A stretch of 16,842 nt of DNA from an uncultured Bacteroidales bacterium (GTDB lineage: Bacteria > Bacteroidota > Bacteroidia > Bacteroidales > Paludibacteraceae), in assembly GCA_900321775.1 (NCBI GenBank), contig ONXE01000017.1, forward strand, positions 1-16,842, given 5' to 3'. Made by a program: the position numbers and the translations under genes. The notes beneath the pieces are model-generated. The model was not told the DNA's origin and did not search any database. It saw nothing but the letters and a program-made list of their open reading frames with translations. Positions 1 to 7,423 of this stretch are shown here, piece by piece; within the stretch, counting starts at the first letter, position 1, and every line of letters starts with the position of its first letter.

Positions 1-537
1 GGAGCGTTTGTGGGCAAGGACGAAGCTGCAGACAGCCTGTTTGCGGAGGTTGCGGCGCAGTATGAGCATCTGAGAAGTCAAGTGGCAGAGAGTGGCAAAG
101 CGTACTCGAAGAGTATTTTGTCCGGCGGCAGTTTCCGCGGGACGTGGTATGTACCTTCCGGTGCGACGTATATGGGTCGGCTGTTCAAGGATGCCGGTGC
201 GAGTTATGCTTATTCGGAGGACATGACCAACGGTTCTATTCCTCTTGGGATAGAACAGGTGCTGCAATCGTTCCGTGACGCGGATGTGTGGGTTGGTGCT
301 CCTGCGGGTACGATGGAGGAGTTGGAACAGATGGATGGAAAACATACGTGGTTTCGGGCGTACGCAAACGGCGCGGTATATACGTTCAAGGCGCGTACAA
401 CACCAACAGGCGGCAATGATTTCTGGGAAGCCGGTGTTACCGAACCGCACCGGATTCTGGCGGACTTGACCGCGATTCTTTATCCCGAACTGGTTGAGCC
501 GGACTACAAGCTCAAGTACTTACAAAAACTGCGCTGA
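1..537 (+). CDS. ABC transporter periplasmic substrate-binding protein, C-terminal part (5' end outside window)
   Basis: The reading frame is open from the first base, so the 178 visible residues are the C-terminal part of a longer protein. They resemble the second lobe of TroA/BtuF/FecB-type binding proteins, which deliver cobalamin, haem or iron-siderophore to an inner-membrane FecCD-type permease. Features seen: a GTWYVPSGATYMGRLFKDAG segment, as in the ligand-facing second lobe of Bacteroidota members, and a typical ending with GGNDFWEAG followed by a helix with ILADLTAILYPEL. The usual family length is about 370-390 residues, so roughly half is missing. The signal peptide or lipobox and any permease gene lie to the left of the window. 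The stop codon lies inside a strong terminator hairpin, so this is the last gene of its operon. The family call is good; the ligand cannot be read from this part. Confidence 0.8.
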   Translation, partial: GAFVGKDEAADSLFAEVAAQYEHLRSQVAESGKAYSKSILSGGSFRGTWYVPSGATYMGRLFKDAGASYAYSEDMTNGSIPLGIEQVLQSFRDADVWVGAPAGTMEELEQMDGKHTWFRAYANGAVYTFKARTTPTGGNDFWEAGVTEPHRILADLTAILYPELVEPDYKLKYLQKLR

Positions 538-563
538 CGAGAGGTCGGCGCAGTTGCTTTTTT
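524..563. terminator. Bidirectional rho-independent terminator between convergent genes
   Basis: AACTGCGC (527-534) pairs with GCGCAGTT (548-555). The stem continues through T535-G547 and GAC (536-538)/GTC (544-546), leaving a GAGAG loop. On the plus strand a run of six T follows at 558-563. On the minus strand the A-run at 524-528 reads as T after the same stem. The hairpin begins inside the last codons of the binding-protein gene, and its stop codon TGA (535-537) is in the stem. It can therefore stop transcripts of that gene and of the aminotransferase arriving from the other side. Confidence 0.8.
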
Positions 564-605
564 CAGGAATCTGTTTTTACAGAGATATACTGATAGAAAT
601 CTGTT

Positions 606-1808
606 TTAATGGAGTTTCTTCACGGCCTCTTTGATGCGGCGGAATGCTTCCGTGAGCAATTCGTCGGAGGTAGCGTAGGAGAAACGGATGCATTCGGGTG
701 ACATGAAGGCGGCGCCGGCTACGGCTGCGACATGGGCTTCAGAGAGGAAGTACATGGCCAGGTCGTTGCTGTCCTGAATGGTTTTTTCGCCTTCTGGCGT
801 GTTATAGTGTTTACCGAAGAGGCTATCCACTTTAGGGAAGAGGTAGAAAGCGCCATCGGGCACAGTTACTTCGAATCCCGGTATTTCGCGTGCGAGACGC
901 ACTACGAGGTCGCGTCTGCGTTGGAAGGCCTTACACATGTCGCGTACGCACTCTTGTGGGCCTGTGTAGGCTGCTTCTGCGGCCTTCATGGCAATGGAGC
1001 AACTGCAACTGGTGTATTGGCTCTGGAGCTTCTGACAAGCCTTGACAATCCAAGGCTCTGCTGCCATCCATCCGATACGCCAACCGGTCATCGCGTAGGC
1101 TTTGCTGACGCCGTTGACGAGGATGACGCGCTCCTTGAGTTCAGGGAACTGGGCAAGGGAGAAATGTTCGCCGATGTAGTTGATGTGCTCGTAGATTTCG
1201 TCGCTGATAATCAGCAGTTCAGGATGCTTGAGGAGCACTTGCTTGAGGGCAGCCAACTCTTCGCGCGAATAGACGCTTCCGGAGGGATTGCTGGGCGAGC
1301 AGAGGATGAGGGCCTTGCTGCGGGGTGTGATAGCTTGTTCCAGCTGTTCAGGCGTCATCTTGAAATGGGTCTCGATGCCGCAGGGCACAAACACGGGCTT
1401 GGCTTCGGCCAGTTTGACCATTTCGGAGTAGCTAACCCAACACGGGGTAGGGAGGATACATTCGTCTCCATGGTTGAGAACAGCGAGTATGGCGTTACAA
1501 AGGGCCTGTTTGCCGCCGGTGGAGACGATGATTTGCTCGGGGGCATATTGCAGGCCGTTTTCCTTGAGCAGTTTCTCACTGATGGCCTTGCGCAGGGTGG
1601 GATAACCCGGCACGGGCGCATAGAACGTAATGTTGTCGTCTATGGCCTGTTTGGCTGCGGCTTTGATATGGTCCGGAGTGTGAAAATCGGGCTCTCCGAG
1701 AGAGAGTGAGATAACATCGATACCGGCTGCTTTCATCTCGGCAGCGCGAGCCGCCATGGCCAATGTAGGCGAGGCAGACAGAGACTGAATGCGTTTTGAA
1801 GCTTCCAT
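606..1808 (-). CDS. Class I/II pyridoxal-phosphate aminotransferase (aspartate aminotransferase-like)
   Basis: A cytosolic, PLP-dependent aminotransferase of fold type I, 400 residues, which is the normal length for subgroup I-beta/gamma aspartate aminotransferases. Motifs seen: SLGEPDFHTP near residue 36, STGGKQAL (96-103), SPSNPSG with Asn174, SDEIYEH with Asp203 and Tyr206 contacting the cofactor, the Schiff-base Lys236 in SKAYAMTGWRIGW, and the substrate carboxylate-binding Arg375 in CIRFSYA. The expected reaction is transfer of an amino group between aspartate (or a similar amino acid) and 2-oxoglutarate. Subgroup I enzymes vary in substrate, so alanine, tyrosine or prephenate activity cannot be excluded. 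The start lies 2 nt after the stop of the YitT-family gene, so the two are probably co-transcribed and translationally coupled. The gene ends in front of the bidirectional terminator. Confidence 0.92.
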   Translation of the reverse strand: MEASKRIQSLSASPTLAMAARAAEMKAAGIDVISLSLGEPDFHTPDHIKAAAKQAIDDNITFYAPVPGYPTLRKAISEKLLKENGLQYAPEQIIVSTGGKQALCNAILAVLNHGDECILPTPCWVSYSEMVKLAEAKPVFVPCGIETHFKMTPEQLEQAITPRSKALILCSPSNPSGSVYSREELAALKQVLLKHPELLIISDEIYEHINYIGEHFSLAQFPELKERVILVNGVSKAYAMTGWRIGWMAAEPWIVKACQKLQSQYTSCSCSIAMKAAEAAYTGPQECVRDMCKAFQRRRDLVVRLAREIPGFEVTVPDGAFYLFPKVDSLFGKHYNTPEGEKTIQDSNDLAMYFLSEAHVAAVAGAAFMSPECIRFSYATSDELLTEAFRRIKEAVKKLH

Positions 1809-1810
1809 TA

Positions 1811-2815
1811 TTATACGAGAATTTTATTTGTTCCTTTCCAGCGGTCAAATCCACGCCCGTACACGACGGTGGCGTCGGTTTCGGTGACAAGTGCATCGGG
1901 GTCGATGGAGAAGACTGTTCGGTAGAGTTGTTGACGCTCGTTGACACGAGTGAGTACGTAGATGGCGTGAACATCGTTCTTGCTGTACCATCCTTCACCG
2001 TTGAGGATAGTGACGCCGCGGTTGACTTTCTGGCTGATGGCATCGGCTATCTCCTTATATCGCGCAGATACTATCATGAATCGCACGGCATGCCTGCGCC
2101 TGCGCACGAGCCAGTCAAGCGAGAAAGTGTAGCAGTAGGCCATACACAAACCGCAGATAATACGGCGTATACGGTAGTCGGTGACGGATTCCACCACGCC
2201 CTGCATCGACTCCGGCACGGGCAGAAACCAACTGCAGAGGATGATTACAATGTCGCAAATTACCATAGAAGTGCCCAGCGAGATATCGCGGTACTTGTTT
2301 ACAATCATGGCGACAATGTCGGTGCCTCCGGACGACCCGTTGTTTAGCATCACTACGCCCAAACACACACCGAAGAACAAGCCTCCGATGATACAACCCA
2401 TGATGGGGTCTTCGATAATGGCAGTCTCGCGAATAGGGATGACGCGGTACCAGAACGATACGCAAACCGCCCCGAAGAGAGTGCGCACACAGAACTGCCA
2501 CCCAACGGTCATCGAGGCAATGGTGAGCAGTATGATGTTGATAGTCAGCGTGGTAAGCCAGATAGGTATAGCTCCGCCATACTCCGGAAAAAGATGGGGA
2601 AACATGCCGTTGGTGGCGTAGTAGATGATCGAGCAGAAACCTGTCAGACCTGCGCCCACGACGTTATGCGGAACGAAGATCCAGTTGACACACATGGCAA
2701 ACGGGCAGAGGGCAGCAAAGATAGTAAGGTACTCGCGCACGATGACAGACGGTTGACGTCGCATGAGGTCGCGTCGTTCGTTGTTGTCTTTGATTGTGTT
2801 GTCTATCGTTGGCAT
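1811..2815 (-). CDS. YitT-family membrane protein with C-terminal DUF2179 domain
   Basis: 334 residues. The N-terminal two thirds hold about five or six hydrophobic segments (roughly residues 28-50, 58-75, 85-110, 135-160, 175-200, 215-235), including the family signature NNGSSGGTDIVA followed by NKYRDISLG. The C-terminal soluble part (about 245-325) has RGVTILNGEGWY, YVLTRVNERQQLYR and DPDALVTETDATVVYGRGF, typical of DUF2179, a small ferredoxin-like domain on the cytosolic side. YitT proteins are widespread inner-membrane proteins without an agreed biochemical role; transport is suspected. The start at 2815 precedes an alternative Met 17 codons later (MRRQPS); both precede the first membrane segment. 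It is the first gene of an operon with the aminotransferase, read from the promoter at 3066-3096 through a leader of about 245 nt. Confidence 0.9.
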   Translation of the reverse strand: MPTIDNTIKDNNERRDLMRRQPSVIVREYLTIFAALCPFAMCVNWIFVPHNVVGAGLTGFCSIIYYATNGMFPHLFPEYGGAIPIWLTTLTINIILLTIASMTVGWQFCVRTLFGAVCVSFWYRVIPIRETAIIEDPIMGCIIGGLFFGVCLGVVMLNNGSSGGTDIVAMIVNKYRDISLGTSMVICDIVIILCSWFLPVPESMQGVVESVTDYRIRRIICGLCMAYCYTFSLDWLVRRRRHAVRFMIVSARYKEIADAISQKVNRGVTILNGEGWYSKNDVHAIYVLTRVNERQQLYRTVFSIDPDALVTETDATVVYGRGFDRWKGTNKILV

Positions 2816-3061
2816 GTGTCGGTTGATTTTTTCAGAAAGAATCCCTGCTTGTTCCTGCGCGAGAAAACTCCAAGTGGAAGGATTTGAGATGTTACCATTC
2901 TTTGTAATCTATCTACCTCATCGCTACCGTTTCCGGGTCACCGCGTAGAGTAATAGCACGCCATTGAAAGGCAAGAGGTCCCGTTTAGAATATTTTGTTG
3001 AGTTTTCCGGTCTCTGACAAGCAAGGACTCCATATGTCTTATAACGATTCTTTCGTTATCG
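2816..3061 (-). other. Long 5' leader of the YitT/aminotransferase operon
   Basis: No protein gene covers these ~245 bases. If transcription starts about 5 nt after the TAACTTTG element (3073-3066), this stretch is an unusually long 5' untranslated region. It opens with a perfect 7-bp hairpin: ATAACGA (3041-3047) and TCGTTAT (3053-3059) around a 5-nt loop, which would sit at the very 5' end of the RNA. Further on is a possible folded element at 2915-2979. Two short minus-strand reading frames exist (2938-3033, 31 codons; its inner start at 2964 gives an 8-residue peptide), neither with a visible ribosome binding site. What the leader does is not known to me. Confidence 0.4.
2915..2979 (-). 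promoter_or_regulatory. Possible structured RNA element in the YitT leader
   Basis: On the minus strand ACCTC (2979-2975) can pair with GAGGT (2919-2915), enclosing about 55 nt. Inside are a CCG-GAAA-CGG hairpin with a GNRA tetraloop (2936-2927) and GCGT (2961-2958) facing ACGC (2946-2943). A competing GCC/GGC pairing (2972-2970 with 2962-2960) overlaps the GCGT arm by two bases, so two folds exclude each other. An 8-codon reading frame, MACYYSTR and stop (2964-2938), runs through this part. The pairings are read directly from the sequence. Any function as a riboswitch or attenuator is inference, and I do not recognise a known class. Confidence 0.25.
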
Positions 3062-3065
3062 GCGG

Positions 3066-3096
3066 CAAAGTTACTAAAAAGTTTTGATACTACCAA
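3066..3096 (-). promoter_or_regulatory. Bacteroidota-type promoter for the YitT operon
   Basis: On the minus strand a TTG (3096-3094, within TTTGG) is followed after exactly 20 bp by TAACTTTG (3073-3066), matching the primary sigma-factor consensus of Bacteroidota (TTTG, 19-20 bp, TAnnTTTG). The spacer contains TCAAAA starting seven bases after TTG, as in the other promoters of this window. It lies just after the terminator of der, where a new transcription unit is expected. Confidence 0.75.
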
Positions 3097-3117
3097 ATAA
3101 TTTGCAGTTTTTTTTTC

Positions 3118-3133
3118 AAAAAAGTGCACTTTT
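3118..3133 (-). terminator. Probable intrinsic terminator of der
   Basis: Two bases after the der stop codon the minus strand reads AAAAG, TGCA, CTTTTTT: a perfect palindromic hairpin (3120-3133) whose right arm runs into six T. The stem has only one or two G-C pairs, so it would be weak. The same AAAAG...CTTTTTT design recurs after the dikinase gene (7476-7497). Confidence 0.5.
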
Positions 3134-3135
3134 CC

Positions 3136-4476
3136 CTATTTTTGGCGAATAAAGAGGTTAATTGGCGTACCGGAAAAGTCCCAATTGGCTCTGAGTTTGT
3201 TCTCCAGGAAACGGCGATAAGGCTCTTTGACGTACTGTGGCAGATTGGCGAAGAAGACGAAGGATGGAACCTGCGTGTCGGGAAGCTGCGTGCAATATTT
3301 GATCTTGATGTATTTGCCTTTGGTTGCCGGTGGCGGGTAGTTTTCGATGAGTGGCAGGAAGAACTCGTTGAGTTTGGCTGTGGGCACCTTGCGTTGTTTG
3401 TTCTCATAGACATGCAGCGCTGTTTCCATCACCTTGAAGATGCGTTGCTTGGTTACGGCGGAGGTGAAGATAATGGGGAAGTCGGTGAAGGGTGCCAGTC
3501 GTTCGCGGATGGAGCCTTCGAACTGCTTGATGTCGGCAGTGGTCTTGCTCTCGACGAGGTCCCATTTGTTCACGCAGACGACAAGGCCTTTCTTGTTCTT
3601 CTGGATAATGGAGAAGATGGAGAGGTCTTGTGCGGCCATGCCGACAAAGAAATTGCGCTCGTCGAAACACCGCGTGGCGTCAATCATGAGGATGCAGACG
3701 TCGGAGTTCTCGATGGCGCGAATACTGCGCACGACGGAGTAGTACTCCAGGTCCTCGGTCACTTTGGCTTTCTTGCGTATGCCGGCGGTGTCGACCAAGT
3801 AGAAATCCTTGCCGAACTTGTTGTAATGGGTGTAGATGGAGTCGCGCGTAGTGCCGGCAATGTCGGTTACGACGGTGCGCTCTTCGCCGATGAGGGCATT
3901 GAGCAGGCTGGATTTGCCGGCATTGGGTCGTCCTACGATGGCAAAGCGTGGCAGGTCGTCCAGCGGTTCATCGTCGGCGCGTTCGGGGAACTTGCTGAGA
4001 ATCTCGTCCAGGAGTTCGCCTGTACCAAGTCCGTTCATGGCGGACAGGATGAATGGTTCGCCCAAGCCCAGACCGAAGAACTCGGCTGCGGCGTATTGGT
4101 CGGCGAAGGTGTCCACTTTATTCACGGCCAGCACCACGGGTTTTCCGGCCTGACGAAGCAGATGCGCCACTTCGGTATCAAACTGCGTAACGCCCTCGTT
4201 GACATCCACCACCAGGAGCACTACGTCGGCCTCGCGAATGGCCAGATTGACCTGACGGTTGATCTCGCCCTCGAAGATGTCGTCTGAATTGACTACCCAG
4301 CCACCGGTGTCGATGACGGAGAATTCTTTGCCGTTCCATTCGGAGCGCCCGTATTGTCGGTCGCGAGTGGTGCCGGCCTGTTCACTGACTATTGCTCGTC
4401 TGCTCTTGGTCAGACGGTTGAAAAGGGTCGATTTGCCTACGTTGGGTCGTCCCACGATTGCTAAGATGTTTGCCAT
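3136..4476 (-). CDS. der: Ribosome-assembly GTPase Der (EngA), tandem G domains plus KH-like domain
   Basis: 446 residues, an essential GTPase of 50S subunit maturation. First G domain: G1 GRPNVGKS (9-16), G2 Thr36-Thr37, G3 DTGG (56-59), G4 NKVD (119-122), G5 SAMNG (from 145). Second G domain: G1 GRPNAGKS (182-189), G3 DTAG (229-232), G4 NKWD (303-306), SA at 339-340. The rest (about 355-446) is the C-terminal KH-like domain ending in GTPINLFIRQK. Odd: between DATR (266-269) and QDLSIF (from 283) there are 13 residues, CFDERNFFVGMAA, where other Der proteins have about four (of the type GISD or GIES), an insertion of about nine residues without a frameshift. The stop is TAG. The gene follows the lptD-like gene after 63 nt and is probably read from the promoter at 7386-7416. 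Confidence 0.97.
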   Translation of the reverse strand: MANILAIVGRPNVGKSTLFNRLTKSRRAIVSEQAGTTRDRQYGRSEWNGKEFSVIDTGGWVVNSDDIFEGEINRQVNLAIREADVVLLVVDVNEGVTQFDTEVAHLLRQAGKPVVLAVNKVDTFADQYAAAEFFGLGLGEPFILSAMNGLGTGELLDEILSKFPERADDEPLDDLPRFAIVGRPNAGKSSLLNALIGEERTVVTDIAGTTRDSIYTHYNKFGKDFYLVDTAGIRKKAKVTEDLEYYSVVRSIRAIENSDVCILMIDATRCFDERNFFVGMAAQDLSIFSIIQKNKKGLVVCVNKWDLVESKTTADIKQFEGSIRERLAPFTDFPIIFTSAVTKQRIFKVMETALHVYENKQRKVPTAKLNEFFLPLIENYPPPATKGKYIKIKYCTQLPDTQVPSFVFFANLPQYVKEPYRRFLENKLRANWDFSGTPINLFIRQK

Positions 4477-4488
4477 ATGCTTGTCTTA

Positions 4489-4521
4489 TTATCTTACGGT
4501 TATCTTACGGTTATCTTACGG
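4489..4521. repeat. Three perfect tandem copies of an 11-bp unit
   Basis: TTATCTTACGG occurs three times without a mismatch at 4489-4499, 4500-4510 and 4511-4521 (CCGTAAGATAA on the coding strand). The array fills about half of the 63-nt gap between the stop of the lptD-like gene (4540) and the start of der (4476). It ends 12 bp before the der start codon and so would lie in its translation-initiation region. Copy number could change by slippage, altering the leader of der but not a protein sequence. Confidence 0.85.
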
Positions 4522-4539
4522 TTGGAGTCTTATGCTTCA

Positions 4540-7332
4540 TTACCACCAGTTGACGGTTGGGTTGGTGGATTCGGCGCTGGTCTTGTCGTACTTGAGGTCG
4601 GACAACATCGACGCATTGACGCCTATGTGGAAGGTGTACGATTTGTTCAAGCCGAAAGGCACGATGCTGGCTGTCATGGTCCAGCAGTGCAGGTCACGCG
4701 TGATGTTGATGGCCGCTGAGGAGAATCGTTTGGCCGTGAAGTCAAACGAGGTGCTGGTGCTGGCTCGCCATCCCTTGCCCAGACCGAGTGAGGCTGAGAA
4801 GGAGAGGTTGTGCGTGAACTTCATTTTGTAGTTCATCTTCTCGTAGTCGAAGATATTCGACTCACCGTATCGGACACTATAATTGATGGTTAGACTCCAC
4901 GGAATTTCTGTGAAGATATAGCCTTCGTCATCGGTGTCCACTTTGGCGTGTTGTCTGTCCTGATACTCCTTCCGCTTGGCAGCCTTGTCTTCTTCGGTCC
5001 AGAACTCGCCTGTTTCGGGATTGGTGGCGTAAGGGTCATCGGGGTCGAAGTCCGGCAGTTTGCCTTTCTCCTGTTTCTTCTCCTTGCCGTCGCCATTGAT
5101 CCATTTGCGGAACAACTCGTTGTTGAAGGTGTACGAGAACGACCAGTTGGTGCCCTTGAAATGCGGGAACTTACCCACCTGCCAACATCTGCGGTTGGTA
5201 CGAACGGGCGTGCCGGTTTCGCTCAAACCGTATAGGTACGGGTCGAATTGGCCCGACAGGTTGATGGTGTAGTTGAGCGGCTGGGGTAGTTTGATACGCA
5301 GGTTGACGTTGAAATTGCTCCAGTTCATCGAGTCGGCCATGAAGTTGTAGCCGCCGGTTATGGAGAGGTTATCTATCAGCGAAATCACTTTGTACGGCGA
5401 TTTGCCCGTGGTATCCTTGTCGTTGCGCACTTTCATCTCCAGGTTGTTGCCCAGGCTGAAGGACAGCGACCCCACGTTGCCCGTGTTTGGCGTGCCGTAC
5501 ATCTGCCCTTGGAAACGGTTGTACTTGACTTGTTGATAAACGGTTACGCCATCCTTGGTGACGGGTTTGTCGTAGTAGCCCCAGTAGTTGTGGTCTATCT
5601 TGGCGCGGATAGCCTCGCAGTCGGGCGTGTAGTTGAGCGAGATGCTCGGAGTGAACACGTGCCTGAACCGGTCCACCTTGCCGTTGGGGAACAGTTTGCG
5701 GCTGGGGATGAAGAATCCGTACAACTTGGTTTGCATGGATATGGAGGTGCTCACATCCCACACGCGGTAGAAACCGTAGGTGGTGTCCATCTGCAGCACG
5801 TTGGATGTGGTGTCCCAACTCTGGTCAACGCGCTGGAAATACCAGCGTTCCTTGTAGTTGACGCTTGGCGTCACGGTCAGATATTTGAACAGCGTGAACG
5901 ATGCGGACAAGGGCACGGAGTGTTGCATGCCGGTTTTCCAGTCGCGCAGGAACTTGGTGGTTTGGAACTGATATTCCTTCATCTCTGTAGAGATGCGCGA
6001 GTTCATGCTGTACGACACCTTGATTTTCTCGTACCATTTTTCTTTGCCCAGGGCTTTCTTGCGCTTGAAGGGATAGACCGATGACATGGATACGCTCAGG
6101 TCGGGCAGCGTCAGGGCAATGGTCGAGTCCTTGGTTCGTTGGGTGATGTTGGCCGACATGGTCAACGACCACGGCGAGTCCGGGAAACGCTGGGTGTAAC
6201 TGATGTTACTGGCCTTGGTGTTCTCCGAGTTCACCTGCGGATTGAAATAGGTGTCCACGTTGGATTTGTTGTAGCCCGACGTCGAGAAATTGACCGAGGC
6301 GGAGAAGGTGGAGTAGGGATTGGCTTTCGTGTCCTGATTATGCTGCCAGCGTACGCTGAAATTGGTCCTGCGCTGGTAGTCCGGCATATCTTTCTCGCCG
6401 GTTACGTCCACGCGGTAGTTGATGGCCACGTTGCCCGAGAAATGGTAGCGCCACTTGTATTTGCTCTTGCCGGAGATAGCCCATGTGCCTCGGGTGTAGA
6501 TGTCGCCGGTCACCTCCAAATCGGCGTAGTCGCTCAGTGCGAAGTAGTATCCCAGTCCTTGCAGATACAATCCTCGCTGCGAGTTGTCGCCAAACTGCGG
6601 CATGATCAAACCGCTCGAGTATTTGTTTGTGAAGGGGAAGAAACCGAAGGGAACAGCCAACGGCAGCGGCACATCGCCCACAACCAGGTAGGCGGGACCC
6701 GCGGCTATGTAGTCGCCGGGCTTGACTTTGGCTTTGGTCAGCTGCAGGTAGAAATGCGGGTGGTCGTGGTCATCGCACGTGGTGTACTTGCCGCCGCCGA
6801 GCATGAGTTCGTCGTTCTCCATCTTCTTGGTGCGGTCCGCGATGATGTACCCTTCGCCCTGTTCCGTGACCACGTGGCGGATGTAGGCTTTCTTTGACTT
6901 GAGGTTGTACGACATTGCACGCGACTCGTAACTCTGTTCGCCGTCCTTGAAAACAGGCAAGCCCTTCATCTCGTCTTCTATCGAGTCGTAGACGCCGGCA
7001 GCGTAGATGGTGGACGAGTCCATCTTGGTGCGAATGTAGTCGGCCGTGAGGTCCATGGTGCGGTATTTGATGTTGCCGCTGCCGTGCAGATAGGCAGTGC
7101 CGTTGCCCCACAGTACAATCGAGTCGTTGGCTTTGTATTCGATAGGTGCATCAATGGTTTGCGAGGGCGAGTTGTCGTCTTCTTCCTGCGCCTGAGCGGG
7201 GGTGAGCCACGCACCCGCGCATATACACACACAAAGTGCAAGAATGCATAAGCACTCTCGCCCCTTGAGCTGATCCAAAACGTTGTTCAGGAACAGCCCT
7301 CCGGTATGTCGCTCTCTACGTCTCTGCTTCAT
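4540..7332 (-). CDS. lptD: LptD-like outer-membrane LPS-assembly protein
   Basis: 930 residues. The N-terminus has a basic stretch (MKQRRRERH), a Cys-rich hydrophobic core (about 27-42) and a likely signal-peptidase site after AQA (residue 48). Residues about 55-215 are OstA/LptA-like: ALHG-type repeats such as GNGTAYLHGSGNIKY, LTADYIRT, YNLKSKKAYIRHVVTEQGEGYIIAD and KYTTCDDHDHPHFYL. Then PAYLVVGDVPLPLAVPFGFFP leads into a long beta-barrel with alternating aromatic strands up to residue 930. This is the Bacteroidota form of LptD, which places LPS in the outer leaflet. The length fits. Residues near 735-790 form a charged, low-complexity loop (KKQEKGKLPDFDPDDPYATN and following). It is the first gene of a unit with der, with its own promoter about 55 nt upstream. 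The barrel and OstA part are clear; orthology with E. coli LptD is by family resemblance. Confidence 0.85.
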   Translation of the reverse strand: MKQRRRERHTGGLFLNNVLDQLKGRECLCILALCVCICAGAWLTPAQAQEEDDNSPSQTIDAPIEYKANDSIVLWGNGTAYLHGSGNIKYRTMDLTADYIRTKMDSSTIYAAGVYDSIEDEMKGLPVFKDGEQSYESRAMSYNLKSKKAYIRHVVTEQGEGYIIADRTKKMENDELMLGGGKYTTCDDHDHPHFYLQLTKAKVKPGDYIAAGPAYLVVGDVPLPLAVPFGFFPFTNKYSSGLIMPQFGDNSQRGLYLQGLGYYFALSDYADLEVTGDIYTRGTWAISGKSKYKWRYHFSGNVAINYRVDVTGEKDMPDYQRRTNFSVRWQHNQDTKANPYSTFSASVNFSTSGYNKSNVDTYFNPQVNSENTKASNISYTQRFPDSPWSLTMSANITQRTKDSTIALTLPDLSVSMSSVYPFKRKKALGKEKWYEKIKVSYSMNSRISTEMKEYQFQTTKFLRDWKTGMQHSVPLSASFTLFKYLTVTPSVNYKERWYFQRVDQSWDTTSNVLQMDTTYGFYRVWDVSTSISMQTKLYGFFIPSRKLFPNGKVDRFRHVFTPSISLNYTPDCEAIRAKIDHNYWGYYDKPVTKDGVTVYQQVKYNRFQGQMYGTPNTGNVGSLSFSLGNNLEMKVRNDKDTTGKSPYKVISLIDNLSITGGYNFMADSMNWSNFNVNLRIKLPQPLNYTINLSGQFDPYLYGLSETGTPVRTNRRCWQVGKFPHFKGTNWSFSYTFNNELFRKWINGDGKEKKQEKGKLPDFDPDDPYATNPETGEFWTEEDKAAKRKEYQDRQHAKVDTDDEGYIFTEIPWSLTINYSVRYGESNIFDYEKMNYKMKFTHNLSFSASLGLGKGWRASTSTSFDFTAKRFSSAAINITRDLHCWTMTASIVPFGLNKSYTFHIGVNASMLSDLKYDKTSAESTNPTVNWW

Positions 7333-7385
7333 CGTCAGAGTTCACTACGCATGCCTTCGTACAAATACTGTGCCGAAAGCGGGTG

Positions 7386-7416
7386 CAAAGGTACTGCTTT
7401 TTTTTGGAATATGCAA
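7386..7416 (-). promoter_or_regulatory. Bacteroidota-type promoter for lptD-der
   Basis: On the minus strand TTG (7416-7414, within TTGCATA) is followed after 20 bp by TACCTTTG (7393-7386), which fits TAnnTTTG. The spacer holds a run of eight A preceded by TTCC. The start of transcription would be near 7380, giving a leader of about 48 nt before the lptD start codon. Confidence 0.7.
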
Positions 7417-7423
7417 GCAATGA

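Noticed and set aside
732..1709. 325-codon plus-strand frame inside the aminotransferase
   Set aside because: The minus-strand frame has complete PLP aminotransferase motifs; the antisense product resembles nothing I know and has no promoter.
3034..3129. N-terminal half of a 63-codon minus-strand frame (2938-3129)
   Set aside because: Its start lies in the der terminator and it spans the YitT promoter, so the upstream part cannot be translated from that promoter. Only the part after 3033 could be, and that is covered under the leader.
3124..4287. Long plus-strand open frame (387 codons) antisense to der
   Set aside because: It is the mirror of the strongly biased codon use of der, whose G motifs are all on the minus strand. 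The translation shows no recognisable domain, and the start would lie in the der terminator.
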